In this document: in pieces, positions 1-9,078 of the stretch
How the letters are laid out: every line of letters begins with the position of its first letter
Numbering within the stretch: position 1 is the first letter of the stretch
Source of the DNA: an uncultured Muribaculaceae bacterium
GTDB taxonomy: Bacteria; Bacteroidota; Bacteroidia; Bacteroidales; Muribaculaceae
Length of the DNA: 36,554 nucleotides
Direction of reading: 5' to 3'
Assembly (NCBI GenBank): GCA_910587355.1
Contig: CAJUKF010000026.1
Span: forward strand, 1 to 36,554
The notes under the pieces: generated by a model
What the model saw: the letters and a program-made list of their open reading frames with translations, nothing else
The model's database searches: none
What the model was told of the DNA's origin: nothing
Position numbers and translations under genes: made by a program

Positions 1-2
1 CT

Positions 3-59
3 ATACGCCTGACATCATCGCTCACCAACTGGAAAAATCCGCTGGCCCAATCTTTCTGA
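3..59 (+). CDS. C-terminal end of an upstream gene (partial)
   Basis: An open frame runs in from the left edge and stops at TGA 57-59, giving about 18 residues that end in ...LTNWKNPLAQSF. A tryptophan-asparagine tail after a beta-strand-like stretch resembles how fimbrillin-family proteins end; two of the three downstream fimbrillins have ITPWEN-like or ITDWN segments. It may therefore be the end of another fimbrillin gene, but too little is visible to be sure. Confidence 0.4.
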   Translation: MRLTSSLTNWKNPLAQSF

Positions 60-91
60 GAGCCGTGAACCATTTTGAACCAAAAAATTTT

Positions 92-121
92 TTTGCAGAT
101 GCCAGTTATTGCATAATTTTG
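92..121 (+). promoter_or_regulatory. Bacteroidetes-type promoter for the fimbrillin operon
   Basis: TTTG at 92-95 and TAATTTTG at 114-121 are separated by 18 nt. They match the Bacteroidetes sigma-ABfr consensus, a -33 TTTG and a -7 TAnnTTTG box, with near-usual spacing. The first lipoprotein gene starts about 40 nt downstream of the -7 box. No comparable site is obvious in the short gaps further down the operon, which supports this as the main promoter. Confidence 0.55.
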
Positions 122-162
122 AGGCCAAAATAACTTTTGAACTAAAATCAACGCTAATTCCT

Positions 163-1071
163 ATGAAAACATCTATTGCTGCCGTACTGATTGCAGGAGT
201 CGCTGTGTTTGCGACATCGTGCTCGAAGAGTTCGCCTGACGAGCCAACCCCAACACCTCCGGAACCCGGAAAGGAAAAAATCGAGATTAAAATCAGCCCG
301 GCTATTGCCGAAGCACGTGCCACTGACTACGGCTTCGAGACGGGGGACCGCATCGGCCTCTTCGTAGTCAACTACAATGGCTCGACTCCCGGCACGCTGG
401 CCAACAGCGGCAACTATGTCGACAACATGCGTTTCACCTACAACGGCACATGGACACCCGACACCCCTATCTACTGGCAGGACAACACCACTCGCGCCGA
501 CTTCTATCTTTATTATCCCTATGCCGATGTCAAGTCGGTAAACAGCTATCCTTTTGAAGTCCGCGCCGACCAGTCGACCGAAGCGGCCTACAAGGCATCC
601 GACCTCATGGTGGGTAAAGCCGTCAACATAGCGCCCACGGCCTCGGCAACCCAAATACCCGTGAGTCATGTCATGAGCCGCATCATGCTCTATCTCGAAG
701 CCGGCAACGGCTTTACCAAGGAATCTTTGGCTGCCGCTACTGTTTCCGTAAGAATCAACGGCGTGAAATGCAGCTCAACGGTCAACCTCGCCACTGGCAC
801 GGCTACAGCCACAGGCAACCCTACTTCGGTGGTACCCCTGGCTGCAGACAACGCCTACAAGGCACTGATTGTGCCTCAGACCGTGGCCGAAGGCAATCTT
901 ATCACTGTCACCGTCGATGGCCGTGAGTTCAACCTTAAAAAAGGATTTACATTCGTCGGAGCAAAGAGCCATAAATTCACCGTAACACTCAGCAAGACTT
1001 CCAATGGCGTCAACGTGGGCATCAATCCCTGGACTGACGACGGCACAGACAACGGCGGCACAGCCGAATAA
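163..1071 (+). CDS. Fimbrillin-family lipoprotein
   Basis: A 302-residue secreted lipoprotein. The start at 163 was chosen because it begins directly with a lipoprotein signal (MKTSIAAVLIAGVAVFATSC, lipid Cys20); an in-frame ATG at 109 would add 18 unneeded residues in front. A Pro/Glu-rich linker follows (about residues 24-38), then a fimbrillin-like region with YGFETGDRIGLFVV, a YWQDN segment, a DFYLYYPY segment and a KASDLMVGK motif before an HVMSRIMLYLEAG strand. These are recurrent features of the fimbrillin/Mfa-like superfamily, whose members form fimbrial tips, stalks or anchors on the outer membrane. It is the first gene of the operon, 24 nt before the next. Pilin and anchor roles cannot be told apart by eye. 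Confidence 0.85.
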   Translation: MKTSIAAVLIAGVAVFATSCSKSSPDEPTPTPPEPGKEKIEIKISPAIAEARATDYGFETGDRIGLFVVNYNGSTPGTLANSGNYVDNMRFTYNGTWTPDTPIYWQDNTTRADFYLYYPYADVKSVNSYPFEVRADQSTEAAYKASDLMVGKAVNIAPTASATQIPVSHVMSRIMLYLEAGNGFTKESLAAATVSVRINGVKCSSTVNLATGTATATGNPTSVVPLAADNAYKALIVPQTVAEGNLITVTVDGREFNLKKGFTFVGAKSHKFTVTLSKTSNGVNVGINPWTDDGTDNGGTAE

Positions 1072-1095
1072 CACAATTATAAAACAGAAGTACCT

Positions 1096-4000
1096 ATGAA
1101 AAAGCATATATTTTTCACCGGATTGGTGGCGGCAGCCATGCTTTCGGCATGCTCGGAGAACGATTTCTACGTTCCGGGCAGTGAATCCGAGGACAGCGGC
1201 AAAATCTGTCTTGCCGGAGAAATCACTCAGGAGTGCACCACACGCGCCAACGACGACGGTTTTGCCGACGGCGATGTAATGGGCGTATATATAGTCGATT
1301 ACCAGGGCACACAGCCAGGCACACTTCTCCCGTCGGGCAACCGTGGCGACAACGTGCGCCATACCTTCGACGAGGCTGCCTATAAGTGGAGTTCGGCCTA
1401 CGACCTATATTGGAAAGACAAACATACACGCATCGATGTATACGGTTACTATCCGTTCGGCTCGCCCGACGATGTGAACAACTACAGATTCACCGTCAGG
1501 ACCAATCAGGCGCGCACCTACGACGACGGCACCATGGGCGAATATGAGGCATCAGACTTCCTTTGGGGCAAAGTGGCAGGCGTTGAACCCACAACCAATG
1601 TCATCCGCCTACCTCTCACCCACCGCATGGCCAATGCCCGTGTGACTCTTGTCGAAGGCAACGGTTTTGCCGGAGGAGAATGGGCCGGACTCGACAAGCA
1701 GGTGCTCGTCTCGAACACGATTCAGGATGCCGTCATCGACCTTGCCACCGGCACTGTCACGGCAGACGGCGAAGTCGGAACGAACTCCATCATCCCCACC
1801 AAGCGCGGCGACGAATGGCGCGCAATCGTAGTGCCTCAGACAATACCGGCCGGCACAACACTGTTCAGCATCACTCTCGGCGGCATTCCTTATAGATTCG
1901 TGAAAAACGAAGCCTTTGAGTACGTGGCCGGAAAGATGAACAACTTCGGCATCCGTGTCGACAAAAAGGAAATGACCGGCGACTATACCCTCACCCTGCT
2001 CAGCGAGAGCATCACCCCATGGGAAAACGACCTCGTGAGCCACGACGCCACTTCCAAGGAATATGTGATAGTGAATGTCCCGGAGGCAGGCACACTGAAA
2101 GAATGTATTACCGCTGCAGGCAAGGATTATACACAGCTAAAAAATTTGAAAATCACAGGACAGATTAACGCATACGACTTCCTATTCATGCGCGAAGAAA
2201 TGGATAATCTTCAGGCACTTAACCTTAAAGAAGTCAGAATTAAGAAAGCCAGGGCGGAACATGAAAAAACTACTATATACGGTAATGATGACCAACTTCC
2301 TGCCAATGCATTCTTTTATCAGAGCTCAAATTCAGGAAAAGCAAGTCTCACAAGATTAATATTGCCGGATAAACTTACTTCTATTGGAGCAAGAGCGTGC
2401 TACGGATGTCGTAATCTGACAGGTTCTTTGACAATTCCTGAAGGAGTAATCGATATTCAGACTGGTGCATTCTGCGGATGTAGGTCACTCACAGGCTCTT
2501 TGTCTTTACCGTCTACACTTAGATACATAGGCACTTCTCAAAATGAATGGACAGGAGAAATAGATATTACTCATGATGAAGGCATAGATTATTACAATGG
2601 CGTATTTAGCGACTGTGGCTTCACTTGTGAACTCATTATCCCCGAAAATGTAGAAATCATTCGCAGCTTTGCATTCAACTATTGTAAAAACTTTTATGGG
2701 AATCTCCGTCTCCCTGAGAAACTTAGAAAACTCGGAGAACATGCTTTTTCAAACTGCCACCACCTCACAGGTTCACTTGAGATTCCTCAAGGAATCACAG
2801 TGATTCCTGACGATGCCTTCTCAGCTTGCGGATTCAACGGCACACTTCAGCTCCACGATGGCATTATATCAATAGGAACCCGAGCTTTTTACGGCTGTCC
2901 GCTCAAAGGTGAACTCAATCTTCCCAAAAATATCACAGTTATAAACGATGAGGTGTTCGCTGGCTGCGACTTTTCCGGTGAACTTGTTCTTCCTAAGACA
3001 CTTATAACAATTGGAGAGAGAGCCTTTGCATACAACTGGCGACTTATGGGTACTCTCGAATTTGCCGAAGGCCTTCAAACCATTGGAGCGGGCGCATTTG
3101 CAAAGTGCCGTAGTCTCGAAGGTCTAATCTTTCCAGAGAGTCTCGAAAATATCCGTTATGAAGCAAGCATTAACGAAGACGGCGGAGCATTCCAAGGATG
3201 CTTCGGCATTGGTTCTATTGTAAGCAAAAGCGAAATTCCTCCTCATATACAGGAAGGAGCTTTCGACGGGATTGCCAAAGATAATTTCACCCTTGAAGTA
3301 CCTGAATCAGCGATAGCCCAATACTCTGTCGCCACAGTTTGGCGCGATTTCAAGCGCATCGCCGCTCATCATGAACTTGTATGCCGTCCGTCGGTAGCCT
3401 GTGCACTGAGCACCGAGCATAAACAGACACTTGTCATCGATGCCGAAGGTGACTGGGACGTTGAATCAATTCCCGACTGGTGCGAGCTGTCGCAGACATC
3501 TGGCAGCAAGAAAAACGAAATCACCCTGACCATAAAATCCTCATCGTCGACAGAGTCTCGCGAAGGCGACGTGGTATTCCGTCTCAAAGGCAAAGACTAC
3601 ACCCACAGCTGCCATGTGACCCAGTACGGCTACCAGTACGGCGAGGACGAATATCTCACGCTGCAGAAGGCCACAAAGGGCAACAACGGAGGCATCAACA
3701 TAGTCATACTCGGCGACGGATACGATGCAAAAAACATAGCCGACGGCAGTTACCTCACCGACATGCAGCAGGAAATAGAGTATTTCTTCGGCATCGAGCC
3801 CTACACAACCTACCGCGACTACTTCAATGTCTACACCGCATTCCCGCTGTCGACCGAGTCCGGTGTCGGCACAGTCAACACAATCCGCTACAATAGGTTC
3901 GGCACCACATATACCGGCGGTGTCGGCCTGAAATGCGACTACGACATGGTTTTCGACTATGCCATGAAAGCACCGACTGTCAATGCGGACAATCTCGACC

Positions 4001-4650
4001 AGACACTGATTATCATCGTGCCCAACAGCACCGATTACGGCGGCATATGCCAGATGTGGTCAACCGGAGCCGCAATAGCCTTCTGCCCCAAGAGCACCTA
4101 CGGCTATCCCCTCGACTCACGCGGCGTGATTCAGCATGAGGCCGGCGGCCACGGCTTCGGCAAACTCGGCGATGAATACATCTACCACAATGCATTTATC
4201 GATGCATGCGACTGCACATGCTGCGGACACGTCGACGCAGTGCTGTGGGCCAAAAGTCTCGGCTGGTACGATAATCTGGAGCTTACCGGCAAGATGCACG
4301 AAGTGGGCTGGAGCCACCTGATTTTCGACCCGCGCTACAGCGACATCGTCGACATTTACGAAGGCGGCTACATGCACACCCGCGGTGTATTCCGCTCGGA
4401 GCAGAACAGCTGCATGAACAACGACATACCTTACTACAGCACCATAAGCCGCCAAAGCATCGTGAAGCGCATCAAGCGCTATGCTGGCGAACAGTTCGAC
4501 TTCGAGGAATTCGTCGCGCTCGACAAACGCACATCGCAGGCGGCTTCGAGAAACGCCGACCTCTCGACCGTCAACATACGCACTTACTCTGATGCACCGG
4601 TCATTCACAAAGGCAGCCCGCTTTCTTCACGGCGTGCACGGAATAAATAA
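1096..4650 (+). CDS. Fimbrillin-LRR-BACON-M64 metallopeptidase lipoprotein
   Basis: A 1184-residue surface lipoprotein (lipobox LSAC, Cys19) with four parts. Residues about 30-320 are fimbrillin-like (FADGDVMGVYIVDY, ASDFLWGK, HRMANARVTLVEGNGF). Residues about 325-745 are BspA-type LRR_5 repeats (LTSIGARACYGC, LQTIGAGAFAKC and others). Residues about 768-845 are BACON-like (WDVESIPDWCELSQTSG ending in a VTQYG strand). Residues about 858-1160 resemble family M64 (IgA peptidase): an N-terminal VILGDGYDA segment, then HEAGGHGFGKLGDEY with H1014, E1015, H1019 and D1026-E1027. BACON domains often sit beside carbohydrate- or protein-targeting enzymes in Bacteroidetes. The protein is probably an adhesin-protease; its substrate is unknown. 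The LRR-coding stretch, about 2060-3340, is clearly more AT-rich than its flanks. Confidence 0.85.
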   Translation: MKKHIFFTGLVAAAMLSACSENDFYVPGSESEDSGKICLAGEITQECTTRANDDGFADGDVMGVYIVDYQGTQPGTLLPSGNRGDNVRHTFDEAAYKWSSAYDLYWKDKHTRIDVYGYYPFGSPDDVNNYRFTVRTNQARTYDDGTMGEYEASDFLWGKVAGVEPTTNVIRLPLTHRMANARVTLVEGNGFAGGEWAGLDKQVLVSNTIQDAVIDLATGTVTADGEVGTNSIIPTKRGDEWRAIVVPQTIPAGTTLFSITLGGIPYRFVKNEAFEYVAGKMNNFGIRVDKKEMTGDYTLTLLSESITPWENDLVSHDATSKEYVIVNVPEAGTLKECITAAGKDYTQLKNLKITGQINAYDFLFMREEMDNLQALNLKEVRIKKARAEHEKTTIYGNDDQLPANAFFYQSSNSGKASLTRLILPDKLTSIGARACYGCRNLTGSLTIPEGVIDIQTGAFCGCRSLTGSLSLPSTLRYIGTSQNEWTGEIDITHDEGIDYYNGVFSDCGFTCELIIPENVEIIRSFAFNYCKNFYGNLRLPEKLRKLGEHAFSNCHHLTGSLEIPQGITVIPDDAFSACGFNGTLQLHDGIISIGTRAFYGCPLKGELNLPKNITVINDEVFAGCDFSGELVLPKTLITIGERAFAYNWRLMGTLEFAEGLQTIGAGAFAKCRSLEGLIFPESLENIRYEASINEDGGAFQGCFGIGSIVSKSEIPPHIQEGAFDGIAKDNFTLEVPESAIAQYSVATVWRDFKRIAAHHELVCRPSVACALSTEHKQTLVIDAEGDWDVESIPDWCELSQTSGSKKNEITLTIKSSSSTESREGDVVFRLKGKDYTHSCHVTQYGYQYGEDEYLTLQKATKGNNGGINIVILGDGYDAKNIADGSYLTDMQQEIEYFFGIEPYTTYRDYFNVYTAFPLSTESGVGTVNTIRYNRFGTTYTGGVGLKCDYDMVFDYAMKAPTVNADNLDQTLIIIVPNSTDYGGICQMWSTGAAIAFCPKSTYGYPLDSRGVIQHEAGGHGFGKLGDEYIYHNAFIDACDCTCCGHVDAVLWAKSLGWYDNLELTGKMHEVGWSHLIFDPRYSDIVDIYEGGYMHTRGVFRSEQNSCMNNDIPYYSTISRQSIVKRIKRYAGEQFDFEEFVALDKRTSQAASRNADLSTVNIRTYSDAPVIHKGSPLSSRRARNK

Positions 4651-4668
4651 CCCCTCAAGACAATCGCT

Positions 4669-5556
4669 ATGAAACACAATATTTTATCAGCAATCAGCGT
4701 TTTACTCCTGACCGCCGGACTGTCCTCCTGTACCGACGGGTCAATGGAACCTGACACCGTACCCAGCGATAAAGTCGCCATGAATTTCACATTCAGTCAT
4801 CCGTCGCAATCGCGTGCTACCGAGACATCCTTTGAATCGGGGGATGTGGTGGGCCTCTATGTGTCGGAAGCCGGCAAAGTGCTTGAAATCGCAGGGAATA
4901 CCGTCAACAACGAGCCTATGACATTCACAGGCTCGTCGTGGAGCGCCTCCCGGCAGCTCTACTGGAACGCAGGCAGCTACAACGCCTATGCCTACTATCC
5001 CCGCGCCGCGTCCGTGAGCTCTATCACAGATTTTCCGTTTGAAGTCAGCACGGACCAGAGTGCCGCGCCATCGGGCGCCATAAGCAACTACGAGGCTTCT
5101 GACTTCCTCTTTGCATCGGCCCGTGGAATCAGCGCCACCAGCAATCCCGTCAGCCTTCAGTTCCGCCACATCATGAGCAAAATCACCATCAATCTCATAA
5201 AAGGCGAGGACTTCGAGGGCGAAATTCCCGACAAAGCCACCGTTTACATCCACAACACCGTCACCTCGGCCACGATAGACCTTGCGGCCGGCGTAGCGAC
5301 CCGGAATGTACGCGGCGAACGCAAGAGCGTGGTCGCCCGCCAGGACGCACATGCGACCTACTCGGCGATTCTGGTGCCCCAGCGACTCGAAAACCGCGTG
5401 CCACTCATCGAAGTGGTGATGAACGGCGTATCGTTCCTCTATGAAAGCAAGTTCCTGTTCAAGCCCGGTATTCATCACATCGTCAATCTTGTTGTCGACA
5501 AGAACCCCGAGCAAGTCAAAATCGAAATCGGAGGAGAGATAACCGACTGGAATTGA
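4669..5556 (+). CDS. Fimbrillin-family lipoprotein
   Basis: A 295-residue lipoprotein with a signal ending at LSSC (Cys21). The body repeats the marks seen in the two preceding genes: TSFESGDVVGLYV, a LYWNAGSYNAYAYYPR segment, YEASDFLFASA, and an FRHIMSKITINLIKGEDF strand, ending in GGEITDWN. It is a third fimbrillin-type protein in the same transcript, 18 nt after the peptidase gene. Three related but divergent copies in a row fit the layout of fimbrial loci, in which major, anchor and tip subunits are encoded together. No usher-like or Mfa2-anchor-specific feature could be picked out. Confidence 0.83.
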   Translation: MKHNILSAISVLLLTAGLSSCTDGSMEPDTVPSDKVAMNFTFSHPSQSRATETSFESGDVVGLYVSEAGKVLEIAGNTVNNEPMTFTGSSWSASRQLYWNAGSYNAYAYYPRAASVSSITDFPFEVSTDQSAAPSGAISNYEASDFLFASARGISATSNPVSLQFRHIMSKITINLIKGEDFEGEIPDKATVYIHNTVTSATIDLAAGVATRNVRGERKSVVARQDAHATYSAILVPQRLENRVPLIEVVMNGVSFLYESKFLFKPGIHHIVNLVVDKNPEQVKIEIGGEITDWN

Positions 5557-5572
5557 AAACCCGTAAATATTA

Positions 5573-6427
5573 ATGTCCGTAAAAAGAAAGAAGCTTAATC
5601 TTTTGTTATTAGCCATTAGCGTACTAATGGGAGTGTGGGCTGCCTGTCTTTACAGGCGGCCGCCTCTTGTTTTACCACCCGCCGGTGTCGCGGACACCGG
5701 CAGTGCGTCCGCAAAAAACGACAGCGACAGCATTGCCGTACAGTCTCCGCCCGAACCGTTGGTGACGGCAACTGTACCCGATACAGCCACATCCCTTCCC
5801 GTTAGTTCGGCCAAAGAGATGCCCGTGCAGACGGTGCGTACAACCAATTTCAGTGACGTGGAACCGAGTACTCTGGCTGCGGACAATCCTTTCAGAGCCG
5901 AAGCGGCACGAGTGCTCAGCGGACGGCTCGAGGAGACCGACTCCATCAGCAGGCGCAAGATTCTGAGTTACTGCGAGCATCTGCGTACCTCCTACACCAC
6001 ACGCGACATAGACTTCATACGTCAGGTTTTCAGCGACAACGCCCTCATAATAGTCGGCCATGTAGTCCGTACGGGCGAGCGGCCTGGAGCGGCAGTAAGC
6101 AACAACAGCAAGGTGATTTACAATCTTCGCTCCAAGCGCGAATACATCGAAAAACTGTCGCGCATCTTCGATTCCGGCAAGGCCGTCGACGTGGATTTCT
6201 CCGAGTTCAGAATCATGCGTCATCCCACCGTGAGAGGCCTCTACGGGGTCACCCTGAGACAGAAATATTCGTGCGGCACATACAGCGACGACGGATATCT
6301 TTTCCTGCTGTGGGATTTCAGAAATATGTCGATGCCGCTGATTCATGTGCGCACATGGCAGCCGTCGCTCTCCGAGAATCCTGACGAAGACGATATAATA
6401 GGCATAGGCGATTTTAACCTCGAATAA
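5573..6427 (+). CDS. Membrane-anchored NTF2-like protein
   Basis: A 284-residue protein with a short basic N-terminus, one membrane segment at residues 9-26, and a Pro/Ser/Thr/Val-rich linker to about residue 105. The folded domain (about 108-280) contains ILSYCEHLRTSYTTRDIDFI followed by VFSDNALIIVGHVV, then SKREYIEKLSRIF and a VRTWQP end. This helix, then strand, then kinked sheet order resembles the NTF2/SnoaL-like fold as found in Bacteroidetes proteins of unknown role. It most likely sits in the inner membrane with the domain in the periplasm. It lies 16 nt after the fimbrillin and 8 nt before the next gene. No catalytic residues are evident, so a ligand- or protein-binding role is more likely. 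Confidence 0.6.
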   Translation: MSVKRKKLNLLLLAISVLMGVWAACLYRRPPLVLPPAGVADTGSASAKNDSDSIAVQSPPEPLVTATVPDTATSLPVSSAKEMPVQTVRTTNFSDVEPSTLAADNPFRAEAARVLSGRLEETDSISRRKILSYCEHLRTSYTTRDIDFIRQVFSDNALIIVGHVVRTGERPGAAVSNNSKVIYNLRSKREYIEKLSRIFDSGKAVDVDFSEFRIMRHPTVRGLYGVTLRQKYSCGTYSDDGYLFLLWDFRNMSMPLIHVRTWQPSLSENPDEDDIIGIGDFNLE

Positions 6428-6435
6428 AGAATGCG

Positions 6436-7416
6436 ATGAAAAAAACGCGTACGGCATACCTACTTTTAGTAACGCTGATAGCGCTCATGGCAGGCAACGA
6501 CGCATGGGCTCAGCGTTTCTCCGTGACATCGTTCAAGGCTCTGCCGAATGATGTATCGGCATTCATAAACCCGGTCCGTGACCTCAACGACGAGGACTGC
6601 GGCCTTATCAAGGTAATAGCATCGGCCGACTTCGCCTTCTCCACGCCGCTGGGCGTAGTGAAGCGTGAGGACAAGACCGGCGAGATATGGCTTTATGTGC
6701 CGCATGGCACAAAGAAGATAACCCTCAAGCATCCCGAGTGGGGCGTACTGCGCGACTATACATTCCCGTGCCGCATCGACAGCCATATGACATATGAACT
6801 GCGCGTCGACGAGCCGATGGTGGCAATCGACCTCCCCGGGACTGCACCGGTAATCACTACCGTACGCGACACACTGGTACTTACAAGGGTGGATACGCTG
6901 ATTGTACGTCCCGAAAAGAAACGCGTGCCCTTCGTATTCGGTTCTCTCGTCACCGCTGGCTACGGAGGGAAGGCCGCGAATGCCACTGCGGGCATCATGC
7001 TCATGGCACTGAAACGCCACGGTGCTTTTGTACATCTGTCAACCGGATTCGGCAAAATAGGTTCCACCAAAGGCGAATGCGACAAAAACGGAAGAATCGG
7101 AGCAAACATGCCATTTTATTCCGGACGCTCGCGCAAAAGCGCCTTTATGGTCAATGCCGGTGCCGTACACCGCCTCTCAGGCCACGTGGCTGTGTTCGAG
7201 GGTCTGGGCTATGGCACATCATCTCTCGCCTGGGAACTCGCGCCTTCCGAAGGGGGCGGCTATGTAAAAAATACGCATTACAGTACCAGCGGGCTCTCGT
7301 TCGAGCTCGGCGCCGTATACCGCCACCGACGGCTGGCCCTATCGGCTTCGGTGATAAGTATAAAAGGCACAGACTGGTTCGGTGCCATTGGTGTAGGCAT
7401 CACATTAGGAAAATAA
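6436..7416 (+). CDS. Secreted PEGA-like domain plus barrel-like protein
   Basis: A 326-residue protein with a cleavable signal (MKKTRTAYLLLVTLIALMAG, ending AWAQ). Residues about 27-135 resemble the PEGA-like domain common in Bacteroidetes outer-envelope proteins: a LNDEDCGLIKVIA strand, a GEIWLYVPHGTKKITLKHPE segment, and a TYELRVDEP end. Residues about 165-326 alternate polar and hydrophobic residues in short strands and end LGAVYRHRRLALSASVISI...GVGITLGK. A terminal aromatic/Gly pattern like this suggests an outer-membrane beta-barrel. Proteins of this build often occur beside Ser/Thr kinases in this phylum, as here, but the function is not known to me. Confidence 0.55.
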   Translation: MKKTRTAYLLLVTLIALMAGNDAWAQRFSVTSFKALPNDVSAFINPVRDLNDEDCGLIKVIASADFAFSTPLGVVKREDKTGEIWLYVPHGTKKITLKHPEWGVLRDYTFPCRIDSHMTYELRVDEPMVAIDLPGTAPVITTVRDTLVLTRVDTLIVRPEKKRVPFVFGSLVTAGYGGKAANATAGIMLMALKRHGAFVHLSTGFGKIGSTKGECDKNGRIGANMPFYSGRSRKSAFMVNAGAVHRLSGHVAVFEGLGYGTSSLAWELAPSEGGGYVKNTHYSTSGLSFELGAVYRHRRLALSASVISIKGTDWFGAIGVGITLGK

Positions 7417-7417
7417 G

Positions 7418-9073
7418 ATGACGTTCTCTCGATTATATAGATTATTTCCACTGACGGCGATTTGGACGCTGATTGTCGCGGGATGCTCAGGCCCTGAGCC
7501 CCCACATAATCCCGAGCCGGTAATCGAAATGCTGCCTGTATCGGAAATAACCCGTACAGAAGCCGTGATATCGGCCCGCATACAGAAACGCGGCACTTCG
7601 AATCTCACGTATCTCACCTTCCACTACGGCGAGACCGGCAAAATCGACCGCCAGCAGACGGCAGATAATCCCGCCGCCACAATCGTGACCCTGAGTCTTT
7701 CCGGTCTCCGGCCGGGCACATCCTATTCGTGCTATGTAGAAGGAGGCACAGCAACGGCATCGCTACGCTCCGAAACCATAAGTTTCACCACGGAGCCCAA
7801 CGAAAGGCCTGCAGTATCGCAGCCGGTACCTCTGTCGACAGGTCCTACAGGCCTGATACTTGAATTTGAAATCACGGACGACGGCGGCGAACCGGTACTC
7901 AGCGCAGGCTGCGACGTCAAAAATACCGCCGACGGCTCGACCCGGCGTATAAATCTTGCATCCGACGAACTCAAAGTGGGTCCGCACAGACTCACTATAG
8001 GCAATCTGCCGACTTTGTCACGATTCACCATCACTCCCTTTGCCTCCAACTCGGCAGGCGAGTCGAAGGGTGCTTCAATTGACTTCACCACTCAGAACAG
8101 CATCGTACTGCTCGAACCCGGCGTTCTTTCATCGGTTTTCGAAGGGACTACAGACCTGACTATTAGCCGTCTGCTCATATCAGGCTACATGAACGGCGAC
8201 GATTTCAGATTCCTGCGAGCCCTGCTTGGCGCCCCGGCTCTTGGCAATGACCCGTTGATAAACAGTTCGGCAACCGAGGCCGACCTCACCGATGTGTATA
8301 TAGTCGAGGGCGGAGATTCGTACGACGGCAGCCGCTTCACGGAGAACAACATAGTGAGCACCGGTCTTCTGGCCGACTGTGCACGTCTGCGTGCGGTATC
8401 ATTGCCTTCATCTGCCACCGTACTTGCACGCGATGCCGTGGCACGCTGCAACGCACTCGAAGCGCTCACTGTTCCGGCCGGCATAGAGACACTGCTTCCA
8501 TCGGCCGACTGCCCCTCGCTGCGCGCCATCGACGTGTCGGACGGCAACCGTAATTTCGCGGGAGTAGACGGCGTGCTTTTCAATCACGACATCACCGCCA
8601 TTATATGGTTCCCGCTTGGCAAGACCGGCGACTATACTCTCCCCTCCACTATTACGGCTATAAGCGAGAACGCATTCCTTGGCACGCATATCACCGGCCT
8701 TGTGATACCTGAATCGGTCACGTCAATCGGCCGCGGGGCCTTTGCCGGCTCGGCCCTGACCGACATCACGCTCCCCGACAATCTCACCAACGTATCAGAA
8801 GGTATGTTCCAGAACTGCTCCGCGCTTTCATGCGTACATCTGGGCTCCGGCACGAAATATGTGGGAAACTATGCCTTCGACGGCACGGACCTCAAAAACC
8901 TCTATGTAAGTGCCACTGTGCCGCCATTCGCCGCGACTGAAGCATTCTACAACCGCTCGGAGGACATGCTGCAGAACTGTACGCTGCACGTTCCGGCCGC
9001 GAGCAAGAAAATATACCGCAACCACTCGAAATGGGGCCTTTTCGAACATATCGAGGGCGTTGAGGCCCAATAA
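7418..9073 (+). CDS. FnIII-LRR (BspA-type) lipoprotein
   Basis: A 551-residue lipoprotein with lipobox IVAGC (Cys23). Two fibronectin type III-like domains can be read at about 35-130 (TRTEAVISARI, then LSGLRPGTSYSCYVEGG) and 135-228 (NLPTLSRFTITPFASNSAGES). A BspA-like region follows, with SGYMNGDDFRFLRALLG at about residue 250 and LRR_5 repeats after it, such as LPSTITAISENAFLGTHITG and IPESVTSIGRGAFAGSALTD. LRR_5 proteins of this type are surface adhesins or protein-binding scaffolds. The gene starts 1 nt after its neighbour ends and lies 5 nt before the kinase gene, so translation is probably coupled. Base composition matches the operon, unlike the LRR part of the peptidase gene. Confidence 0.75.
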   Translation: MTFSRLYRLFPLTAIWTLIVAGCSGPEPPHNPEPVIEMLPVSEITRTEAVISARIQKRGTSNLTYLTFHYGETGKIDRQQTADNPAATIVTLSLSGLRPGTSYSCYVEGGTATASLRSETISFTTEPNERPAVSQPVPLSTGPTGLILEFEITDDGGEPVLSAGCDVKNTADGSTRRINLASDELKVGPHRLTIGNLPTLSRFTITPFASNSAGESKGASIDFTTQNSIVLLEPGVLSSVFEGTTDLTISRLLISGYMNGDDFRFLRALLGAPALGNDPLINSSATEADLTDVYIVEGGDSYDGSRFTENNIVSTGLLADCARLRAVSLPSSATVLARDAVARCNALEALTVPAGIETLLPSADCPSLRAIDVSDGNRNFAGVDGVLFNHDITAIIWFPLGKTGDYTLPSTITAISENAFLGTHITGLVIPESVTSIGRGAFAGSALTDITLPDNLTNVSEGMFQNCSALSCVHLGSGTKYVGNYAFDGTDLKNLYVSATVPPFAATEAFYNRSEDMLQNCTLHVPAASKKIYRNHSKWGLFEHIEGVEAQ

Positions 9074-9078
9074 CTGAA

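Noticed and set aside
3505..3520. An AAAAACGAAAT sequence like the phage-end repeat core
   Set aside because: Single copy within the peptidase coding region, explained by codons for Lys-Asn-Glu; no array or phasing.
4741..5616. A 291-codon - strand frame opposite the third fimbrillin gene
   Set aside because: The + strand frame has a lipoprotein signal and fimbrillin motifs; the antisense frame has none and breaks operon order.
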